Shown in pieces: positions 57,994 to 64,000 of a stretch of DNA of 64,000 nt (its first letter is position 1; every line of letters starts with the position of its first letter). This DNA is from Kitasatospora sp. SolWspMP-SS2h (GTDB lineage: Bacteria > Actinomycetota > Actinomycetes > Streptomycetales > Streptomycetaceae). The stretch covers positions 310,001 to 374,000 of the forward strand of contig NZ_QLLT01000002.1 of NCBI RefSeq assembly GCF_003259315.1, in the 5' to 3' direction. Below the pieces are notes generated by a model. The model was not told the DNA's origin. It saw only the letters and a list, made by a program, of their open reading frames with translations, and did not search any database. Both the position numbers and the translations under genes were made by a program.

Positions 57994-58893
57994 TCAGACG
58001 AGCAGGTGGAGGCGTTGCTCGGCCGGGCCGACCCGGACGGTCTGGCCCCAGGTGAGGTGCAGGGCGTCCGACTCGATGCCGTCGCCGAACGCGACCAGGA
58101 GTTCCGACTCGACGGTCAGGGCGAGCTGCTGGTCGGCGTCCAGCAGGCCCTCGACGCGGGAGGTGCCGGTCACCGGGGACGGCCACGCCTCGCGGACGAA
58201 CCAGGACAGCCGCGGCGCGGTCGGCCCGGGCAGGTCCAGGCGGCTGGAGCGCTCCAGCCAGGCCGAGCGGCACCAGCCGGTGGCGCCGGTGCCGGTGCCG
58301 ACCAGCACCCCCGAGGACGCCTGCGACTCGGCTTCGCCGCCCGGCGCCGCCAGCCGGTAGCGGGCGGTCTGGTGGCCCGGCTGCCCGAGGTAGACCTCGT
58401 TCAGCGCGAGCAGCCGCTGGGTGTCGTCCGCGACCGCCTGCACCATCGTGCGCCGCTCCAGCCGCCGCTCCGCGCCCGGCAGGACGGCCGCCCGCAGCAG
58501 GGCCCCGGCCCGGTCGGCGCGGTGCCGGACCAGGACGCCCGGGTTGCGGCCCGGCTCGGCGTCGATGCCGATCACCGGCTGGCCGGCCAGGTACTTGGCG
58601 GTGTTCGCCACCAGCCCGTCCTGGCCGACCACCACGACCACGTCCTCCGGGCCGAACAGGAAGCGGTCCAGGTCGGCGCGCTCCACCCGGGCCTGCCGCC
58701 AGTCCAGCGGCACCGCCGCCGACACCTCGGCGAGCGCACCCCGGGAGCGGTGGTGCCGCTGCTCGGCCTCGGCCAGCGAGCGGCCGCGCCGGGCGAGGAA
58801 GAACTCGGCCTGGCCGCGGGTGCCGTGCCGGGCGATCAGCTCCTCGTACTCGGTGCGCCGGTGGACCAGCACCACGCGCGGGGAGAGGCTCAC
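57994..58893 (-). CDS. NAD kinase-like protein with altered GGDG motif
   Basis: 299 aa. The NAD-kinase layout is recognisable: [18 protein letters not shown] in place of the GGDGT motif (G90-Q91-D92-G93), [11 protein letters not shown] (the NE/D motif) and [18 protein letters not shown] (the TPTGSTAY-like loop). The catalytic Asp is kept but a conserved Gly is Gln and Thr is Leu, so phosphorylation of NAD is doubtful; it may bind a nucleotide instead. GTG 58893 overlaps the SPFH stop (GTGA), so the pair is coupled. Confidence 0.8.
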   Translation of the reverse strand: MSLSPRVVLVHRRTEYEELIARHGTRGQAEFFLARRGRSLAEAEQRHHRSRGALAEVSAAVPLDWRQARVERADLDRFLFGPEDVVVVVGQDGLVANTAKYLAGQPVIGIDAEPGRNPGVLVRHRADRAGALLRAAVLPGAERRLERRTMVQAVADDTQRLLALNEVYLGQPGHQTARYRLAAPGGEAESQASSGVLVGTGTGATGWCRSAWLERSSRLDLPGPTAPRLSWFVREAWPSPVTGTSRVEGLLDADQQLALTVESELLVAFGDGIESDALHLTWGQTVRVGPAEQRLHLLV

Positions 58894-59951
58894 CGCTCCG
58901 TTCCCTCCGGGGCGGCGCCGCCGCCCGGCACCGACAGGCGGGTGAGCAGGCCGGTCAGCAGGTCCGGGGTCAGGGTGATGCTGTCGATCCGCGGCAGGTG
59001 CTCGGCCAGCCGGATCAGCGCGAGCGCCTGGAGGACCTCGGGGCCGGCCTGCTGGTGCGCGGCCAGCCAGGCGGCCTCGGCGGCGGCCTTCGCCTCGCCC
59101 AGCGTCCGCGCCGCCTCGGCCTGCTGCGCGGCCAGGGTGCCGGCCGCCTCGGCCTCCGCGACCGCCATCCTGGTCCGGCGGGCCGCGTCCGCGCTCGTCC
59201 GGACCGCGTCCGCGGCGGCCTTCTGCTCCGCCTCGCGCCGCGCGTTGGCGCCCTGCTGCTCGACCAACTCCTCCTCGCGGCGGGCCAGTTCGATCCGGCT
59301 GGCGAGTTCGTTCTCGGCGATGGTGCGCTCCCGCTCGACCGCGACGGCGCGCCGCTCGTACGTCGCCCGGTCGGCCTCCTGCTGGACCTGCTCGCGGGCC
59401 GGGGTGCGCAGCGCCCGCTCCATCTCGGCCTCCGGCCGGACGGCGGTGACGCGCACCGCGAGCACCGTCACCCCGATCTCGGCCAGCCGGGGTTCGGCGG
59501 CCAGGCCGGCGGAGATCCGCTCCCGGACGGCCGTCACGCCGTCGACCAGGGTGTCGGCGAGCGGGGTCCGGGCGATCAGCTGGAGGGCGTGCTGCTGGGC
59601 GGTCTCGGTCAGCAGGGCGCCGAGCTGGGCGAGCGGTTCGGCCCGCCAGCTGCCGGTGTCCGGGTCGATGCCGAAGTCGAGGCGGGTGGCGGCGGTGGTC
59701 GGGTCGCTGATCCGGTAGGTGACGGTGGCCTGCACCGCGAGGTCCTGGAAGTCCGAGGTGCGGGCGTGGAACATCATCGCCAACTCGCGGTCGTCGGCCG
59801 GGACTTCGGATATCGCGGCGGTCAGCGGCCGGAACCAGAAGGCCAGCCCGGTGCCCTCGTGGGCGAGTTGGCCGCCGCGCAGGTGGCGGATGTGGCTGGT
59901 GGGGGTGGAGCGCAGGTGGCGGAAGCCGAAGCGGCGCGTGATGTCGGCCAT
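58890..59951 (-). CDS. SPFH (band 7/flotillin-like) protein
   Basis: 353 aa. SPFH core (about 20-190: [78 protein letters not shown]) followed by a long charged coiled coil rich in Ala/Glu/Arg (about 190-295). No membrane helix is obvious, so membrane contact would be by hydrophobic hairpin or partner. SPFH proteins oligomerise into scaffolds. First gene of an operon with the NAD-kinase-like gene; the promoter has twin operators. Confidence 0.87.
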   Translation of the reverse strand: MADITRRFGFRHLRSTPTSHIRHLRGGQLAHEGTGLAFWFRPLTAAISEVPADDRELAMMFHARTSDFQDLAVQATVTYRISDPTTAATRLDFGIDPDTGSWRAEPLAQLGALLTETAQQHALQLIARTPLADTLVDGVTAVRERISAGLAAEPRLAEIGVTVLAVRVTAVRPEAEMERALRTPAREQVQQEADRATYERRAVAVERERTIAENELASRIELARREEELVEQQGANARREAEQKAAADAVRTSADAARRTRMAVAEAEAAGTLAAQQAEAARTLGEAKAAAEAAWLAAHQQAGPEVLQALALIRLAEHLPRIDSITLTPDLLTGLLTRLSVPGGGAAPEGTER

Positions 59952-59972
59952 GGGAGTCGCGGTCCTTTCTTC

Positions 59973-60021
59973 TCGTCCAGATGACGATAACTGGGACCGC
60001 CCCTTGTCGTCAATACGACGA
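59973..60021 (-). promoter_or_regulatory. SPFH operon promoter bracketed by two TCGTC-N5-GACGA operators
   Basis: Minus-strand -35 TTGACG (60013-60008), exactly 17 bp, then -10 TTATCG (59990-59985). Two perfect dyads, TCGTC-N5-GACGA, lie at 59973-59987 (over the -10) and 60007-60021 (over the -35), centres 34 bp apart. This is a strong signature of dimeric repressor sites; no repressor gene is adjacent. The ribosome site GAAAGGA precedes ATG 59951. Confidence 0.82.
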
Positions 60022-60102
60022 AAAGGGGGTGGCGGGGCGGGGCTCGGCTGTCTGGCGGTGGAGGGGGTGGGCGGCCGGGAGGTCTTCCCGGCCGCCGGGC
60101 GG

Positions 60103-60972
60103 TCAGATTCCGGCGCGGGTGCGGGAGGTGGTGGAGAGTGCGGCGAGATCCTGTCCGCCGTGGCCGTGGGCGACCGCCTGGAGCAGTGAGTCGCGCAGCA
60201 GCGAGGCCAGTGGGAGCGGGACTTCGGAGGCGGCTCCGGCGTCCAGGGCGAGGTTCACGTCCTTGAGGCCGAGGGCCAGGCGGAACCCGGCCGGCTCGAA
60301 GGTCTGCTGGGTGATCATCGACCCGTAGCCGGCGTACACCGGGCCGGGGAAGAGGGAGTTGGTGAGCACGTCGAGCAGCGCCGCCGGGTCGAGCCCGTTG
60401 GCCTCGGCGAGCGCGGCGGCCTCCGAGAACGCCTCGATCGCCGACACCAGCAGGAAGTTGGCGCCGATCTTCGCGACGTTGGCCGCCGCAGGGTCCTCCC
60501 CGAGCGGCCAGGTGCGGCGTCCCATCGCCTCGAACAGCGGTGCCAGCCGGTCGAGTTCGGCGGACGGGCCGGCCGCGAGGATGTTCAGGTTCCCGGCCGC
60601 CGCGACGTCCGTCCGCCCCAGCACCGGCGCCGCGACGTACCCGAGGCCGTGCCGGGCGTGCAGTTCGGCGGCCCGGCGGGCCAGCGCGGGCGAGACGGTG
60701 GCCATGTTGGCGTGCGTGACGGCCCGGGCGCCGGACAGCAATTCCTGGTCCAGCAACAGGCTTTCGACCACCCGGTCGTCCGCGAGCATGGACACCACCA
60801 CCTGCGCCTCGAACGCCTCGGCGAGCGACCCGGCGGCTGAGGCCCCGTCCGCGACCAGCTCGGCCACCGGCTCCGGCGAGCGGTTCCACACCCGCACCGC
60901 GTGCCCGTCCGCCAGCAGCCGACGGGCCATCGCCCGCCCCATTCCCCCCAGACCGACGAAACCGACGTCCAT
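60103..60972 (-). CDS. 3-hydroxyisobutyrate dehydrogenase-type NAD(P)-dependent oxidoreductase
   Basis: 289 aa. N-terminal Rossmann motif DVGFVGLGGMGRAMARRLLADG, then VVSMLADDRVVE, and the catalytic-Lys region PAAANVAKIGANFLLVSAIEAFSEA. The substrate-binding motif usually reading DAPVSGG is here YVAAPVLGRTDVA, as in imine-reductase-like or GLYR-type members. Could reduce a beta-hydroxyacid, succinic semialdehyde or an imine. GGGAGG is 8 nt before the ATG. Confidence 0.88.
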   Translation of the reverse strand: MDVGFVGLGGMGRAMARRLLADGHAVRVWNRSPEPVAELVADGASAAGSLAEAFEAQVVVSMLADDRVVESLLLDQELLSGARAVTHANMATVSPALARRAAELHARHGLGYVAAPVLGRTDVAAAGNLNILAAGPSAELDRLAPLFEAMGRRTWPLGEDPAAANVAKIGANFLLVSAIEAFSEAAALAEANGLDPAALLDVLTNSLFPGPVYAGYGSMITQQTFEPAGFRLALGLKDVNLALDAGAASEVPLPLASLLRDSLLQAVAHGHGGQDLAALSTTSRTRAGI

Positions 60973-61183
60973 GCGCAGTGCCTCCCAGTTCTCGGCGGAC
61001 CCCCGGCGGGCCCCTCCGGCGACCCCGCCCGGTCGATCCCGGCCGGTGGTTCCCGGCCTTAGCTCCCGGCCGGTGGATCTTGGCGGATGTTCCGAGGCGA
61101 TGCTACGGCGCGGACGGGTGAACGGCCCGGACGGGCGGGGCCGGAGCGCGGGTGGTGTCGCCCGCCGGCCGCGCCCGGTCTGC

Positions 61184-61189
61184 CAGGAT
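61184..61189 (+). promoter_or_regulatory. -10 element (CAGGAT), leaderless start of the AAC(2')-type gene
   Basis: CAGGAT ends 6 nt before ATG 61196. Confidence 0.55.
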
Positions 61190-61195
61190 GCCACC

Positions 61196-61744
61196 ATGGC
61201 GGCGGACACGGTGACGGTGCGGACGGTGCACACGGCGGACCTCGACCCGGAGACCCAGCGGGCGGCCAGGGCCCTGCTGTTCGAGGTCTTCGGCGCGGAC
61301 GACATGACCGAGGAGGACTGGACGCACTGCCTCGGCGGCCTGCACGTACTCGCCTGGGAGGACGGCGAGTTGATCGGGCACGCGGCCGTGGTGCAGCGCC
61401 GCCTGATGAACGGCGACCGCATCCTGCGGACCGGCTACCTGGAAGGCGTGGCCGTCCGCCGGAGCCGCCAACGGCGCGGCGTCGGAGGAAAGTTGATGGA
61501 CGAGGCAGAACGCGTCGTCCGGGCCGCCCACGAGATCGGCGCCCTCGGCGCCAGCGAGGAGGGCGTCCCGTTCTACCTCGCCCGCGGCTGGCGCCCCTGG
61601 CCCGGCCCCACCTGGGCCCTCGGCCCGCACGGGCGGCAGCGCACCGCCGAGGAGGACGGCTGGATCTACCTCCTGGGCGGCGAAGGGGAGTTGGACCTCG
61701 ACGCCGACCTGGTCTGCGACTGGCGCGAGGGCGAGCTGTGGTGA
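61196..61744 (+). CDS. Aminoglycoside 2'-N-acetyltransferase-like GNAT protein
   Basis: 182 aa. Residue order follows mycobacterial AAC(2')-I closely: VRTVHTADLDPETQRAARALLFEVF, EEDWTHCLGGLHVLAWEDGELIGHAAVVQRRL, YLEGVAVRRSRQRRGVGGKLMDEAERVVRAAHEIGALGAS, FYLARGWRPWPGPTWALGP and CDWREGELW. This family acetylates aminoglycosides in vitro; the housekeeping role in actinomycetes is unclear and resistance is not proven. Predicted leaderless. Confidence 0.85.
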   Translation: MAADTVTVRTVHTADLDPETQRAARALLFEVFGADDMTEEDWTHCLGGLHVLAWEDGELIGHAAVVQRRLMNGDRILRTGYLEGVAVRRSRQRRGVGGKLMDEAERVVRAAHEIGALGASEEGVPFYLARGWRPWPGPTWALGPHGRQRTAEEDGWIYLLGGEGELDLDADLVCDWREGELW

Positions 61745-61870
61745 CCCGCGGCGGCCGGTGACGCCCCGCGCCGGGGCGGGAGGTGGCGGGGCGGGAGGTG
61801 GCGGGTCGGTGGGTTCCGGGCCGCCCCGGCGGAGGTGGTCCGTCCGGGGCGGCCCGTGCTCGGCCGGGCG

Positions 61871-63133
61871 TCACCAGTCGGCGTTGGTCGCTCCCAGGCT
61901 CAGCAGGACCTGGTCGAAGTCGTTGCCGTCGTTGTCGTCGGTGTACGACACCGCGAGCGCGCCGAACGGGGAGGAGGCCACCGCGGCCTGCTCCTGCCGA
62001 CCGGTCGTGACCTTGCTGACGGACTGGGAGGGCAGTCGGCCGGTGAAGGTGCCGTCGGGGTTGAGGCCCCGGGCCCGGACCGCCGGGTCGGCGCCGGCGA
62101 CGCTCCAGCCGACCACGGCGTGGCGCTGGTCGTCGATGCCGACGCTGGGGTTGCCGGCCCCGGTGCCGCCGGAGATCTCGACCTCGGCCGGGCCGGCGGT
62201 GCCGGTCGCGGTGAACGACCGGGCCCAGACGCCGCGGGTGCCGGTGTGGTCGGACTCCCAGGCCACGACGAAGTCGCCGTTGAAGTCGGCGGCCACGGCC
62301 GGGCGTTGCTGCTGCCCGTCGGCGACGCTGTTGGCGCTGCGGCGGCTGAGCGTGACGGCCCCGTTGGCCTTGGCCAGCTTCACCAGGCCGATCTGGTAGT
62401 AGCCGTTGCCGTCGGTGTCCTCGTCCCAGACGACGACGGCGTCGCCCGAGGCGGAGGTCGCCACGTCGGGGTTGTGGTGCGCGCCGCCGGTCGCGTTGAC
62501 CGTCACCTCGTACGCCTTGGTGGTGGTCCCGGTGAACCCGGCCGCCTTCACGGTCGCCGCCGCGCTGCCCTGGACGTCCTCCCAGACCACCGAGAACGCG
62601 ACCGCGGTGGTGCTGCCCGGTGCGCCGTCCGGGTCGACCGCGACGCGCGGGTGGAGCTGCTGGCCGTCGGCGTTCGCGTTGACCCGGCCGGAGCCGAGGA
62701 CCGCGCCGGTCGGGGAGAGCACCCGGTAGACGATGTTGTAGAGCCCGTTGCCGTCCGGGTCCTCCGCCCACACGACGACGGCGTCGCCCCGGTCGTCGAG
62801 GCCCACGTCGGGCTGGAGGTGCCGCCAGGCGGTGCCCGCCGTGCCGCCGGTCGAGAGCTTCGTCTCGTAGGCGGAGGCGCCGTCGCGGTACATCCGCACC
62901 CACACGTCGCTGTGCGCGTCGTCGCCCGGGTCGGTCGTGTCGCGGTCGTCCTCCCAGACCACCGCGACGTCGCCGAGGCGGTCGGCCGCGATCGAGGAGG
63001 AGTCCTGGTCGCCGGTGGCGTCGCTGTTGACGGTCACCCAGGACGTGGGCCCGGCCGCCGAGGCCGGGGCGACCAGGGCGAGGACCGCGGCGAGACCGGC
63101 GGCGGCCGCACCGAGTACGGAGAGCTTACGCAT
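61871..63133 (-). CDS. Secreted beta-propeller-like protein
   Basis: 420 aa with a Sec signal peptide (residues 1-26, cleavage after ASA). The mature part is made of about seven repeats with the pattern hydrophobic-strand DVAVVWEDD, GDAVVVWAEDPDGNG, FSVVWEDV, GDAVVVWDEDTDGNG, FVVAWESD, each ending in an Asp/Asn-rich loop likely to bind Ca2+. This is the form of a sialidase- or FG-GAP-like propeller without enzyme motifs. Its ATG overlaps the phoD stop by 8 nt, so both exported proteins are made together. Confidence 0.8.
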   Translation of the reverse strand: MRKLSVLGAAAAGLAAVLALVAPASAAGPTSWVTVNSDATGDQDSSSIAADRLGDVAVVWEDDRDTTDPGDDAHSDVWVRMYRDGASAYETKLSTGGTAGTAWRHLQPDVGLDDRGDAVVVWAEDPDGNGLYNIVYRVLSPTGAVLGSGRVNANADGQQLHPRVAVDPDGAPGSTTAVAFSVVWEDVQGSAAATVKAAGFTGTTTKAYEVTVNATGGAHHNPDVATSASGDAVVVWDEDTDGNGYYQIGLVKLAKANGAVTLSRRSANSVADGQQQRPAVAADFNGDFVVAWESDHTGTRGVWARSFTATGTAGPAEVEISGGTGAGNPSVGIDDQRHAVVGWSVAGADPAVRARGLNPDGTFTGRLPSQSVSKVTTGRQEQAAVASSPFGALAVSYTDDNDGNDFDQVLLSLGATNADW

Positions 63134-64000
63134 CGGCCAACCCCGGCTGTCCGTCGTGGATGATGAAGGTCTTGGCGGTGGTCGCCGCCGCGCCGTGCTC
63201 GGTCACCGCCGCCACCGACCGGAAGTCGGCGGTGATCTGCGCGGGCTCGATGCGGGTGCGGACGTAGCCGCGCCGGTTGGAGTAGAAGCGCAGGTGCGGG
63301 TTGAGCGACCCGTTGGGGACCGCCGTGGTGGCGCTGCCGTCGCCGCCGCTGGTGATGGAGGTGCAGACCAGCTCGGAGCCGATCGTCGCCGACGACGGGT
63401 TCGCGTAGTCGGCCTTGAGGTCGTTGCCCCAGGACGCGTGCACGTCGCCGGTGAGGACGACCGGGTTGCGCACGGCCCGGTCGACGATGCCCTGCTGGAT
63501 GCGGGCCCGGCTGGCCCGGTACCCGTCCCAGGCGTCCATGTTCATCGCGCCGGACGCGTTCACGTTGCGGGCGAAGAAGACCTGCTGGCCGATCAGGTCC
63601 CAGGTGCTCAGGCGCTGGCCGAGCCCGTCGAGCAGCCACGCCTCCTGGGCCGAGCCGGTGATCGAACGGCCGGCCAGGTCGGCGTCGGCGCAGACCTTCG
63701 TCCCGTCGCCGCAGGCCTGGTCGTCGCGGAACTGGCGGGTGTCGAGCATGTGGAACGTGGCGAGGGTGCCCCAGCGGACCCGGCGGTAGAGCTGGATGCT
63801 GTTGCCGGAGGGCGTCGCGGCGGCCCGCAGCGGCATGTTCTCGAAGTACGCCTGGTACGCGGCGGTGCGCCGCGCGGTCCACTGGGCGGCCGTCAGGACG
63901 GGGCTGCTGTCGGCGCGGACCATGTTGGCGTAGTTGTTCTCCACCTCGTGGTCGTCCGGGACCACCAGCCACGGCGCGATCGCGTGCGCGGCCTGCAGGT
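63126..64000 (-). CDS. phoD: Alkaline phosphatase PhoD family, 5' end missing
   Basis: The visible C-terminal ~290 residues enter from the right edge. PhoD metal-site motifs: WLVVPDDHEVENNYAN, FHMLDTRQFRDDQ, VFFARNVN, NPVVLTGDVHASWGNDLKADY (His/Asp ligands) and GSELVCTSITSGGDG. PhoD enzymes are Tat-exported Fe/Ca phosphodiesterases and monoesterases induced by phosphate starvation; the signal peptide and promoter are outside the window. The stop TAA lies just inside the start of the propeller gene. Confidence 0.93.
   Translation of the reverse strand, partial: LQAAHAIAPWLVVPDDHEVENNYANMVRADSSPVLTAAQWTARRTAAYQAYFENMPLRAAATPSGNSIQLYRRVRWGTLATFHMLDTRQFRDDQACGDGTKVCADADLAGRSITGSAQEAWLLDGLGQRLSTWDLIGQQVFFARNVNASGAMNMDAWDGYRASRARIQQGIVDRAVRNPVVLTGDVHASWGNDLKADYANPSSATIGSELVCTSITSGGDGSATTAVPNGSLNPHLRFYSNRRGYVRTRIEPAQITADFRSVAAVTEHGAAATTAKTFIIHDGQPGLADA

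Overview
The window is very GC-rich DNA with strong G/C bias at third codon positions, dense short-gap gene packing and many GTG starts. It carries families typical of Streptomycetaceae: DUF5999, DUF6126, DUF6204, DUF6296, DUF2630, an SCO5389-type protein, an ECF42-type sigma factor with a DGPF partner, SseB, mycothiol-type DinB proteins and bL36 of the zinc-free type. A Streptomyces or Kitasatospora chromosome is the best reading; I lean to Kitasatospora from the DUF6296 gene, but this is inference. No rRNA, tRNA, CRISPR array, prophage or complete insertion sequence was seen.

Layout. 1-4.5 kb: secreted carbohydrate-active proteins (two GH30 paralogues and a secreted GATase-like protein). 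4.6-7.9 kb: a tightly overlapping radical SAM / PLP aminotransferase-like / SAM methyltransferase operon. 7.9-17.2 kb: a 5'-3' exonuclease, divergent metal-ion and chromate exporters, a C26 peptidase, a DUF2510 membrane protein, the ECF42-DGPF pair, a small MarR-like ORF behind a MerR-type promoter, and an alanine-racemase-fold enzyme. 17.2-25 kb: a serine hydrolase divergent from SseB, a beta/gamma-crystallin-like secreted protein, a large Tat-exported phospholipase C and small conserved proteins. 25-34.6 kb: a GCS2-type ligase, a CPBP protein, two MFS carriers, gene debris (a dienelactone hydrolase remnant and a frameshifted PaiB), and a MocR-type regulator divergent from an FMN-binding protein.

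34.8-44.6 kb: bL36, type II NADH dehydrogenase, a HipA-like/DUF3037 pair, MarR, DUF2797, purB, a 182-bp MITE-like element placed between two convergent genes, an EmrB-type exporter and an AurF-like diiron oxygenase. 44.6-55.6 kb: a PHP phosphoesterase whose 3' end is duplicated downstream, a pterin-dehydratase/VOC fusion, a phosphatase, DJ-1/PfpI, a TetR-controlled exporter with a very clear operator-promoter, OhrR/Ohr, SGNH hydrolase and MazG-like. 55.8-64 kb: TerD, aldo-keto reductase, a degenerate NAD-kinase-like/SPFH operon behind twin operators, a 3-hydroxyisobutyrate-type dehydrogenase, AAC(2')-type acetyltransferase, and a secreted beta-propeller-like protein coupled to PhoD.

Common themes. 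Much of the window is stress, efflux and detoxification, with regulator/target pairs sharing short palindromic intergenic regions (OhrR/Ohr, TetR/MFS, MocR/FMN protein). Eleven genes have a -10-like hexamer only 6-8 nt before the start codon, implying leaderless mRNAs. Convergent gene pairs are separated by long perfect GC hairpins without T-runs. The best candidates for undescribed biology are the rSAM/aminotransferase/methyltransferase operon, the HipA-like/DUF3037 pair, and the NAD-kinase-like/SPFH operon with its paired TCGTC-N5-GACGA sites.
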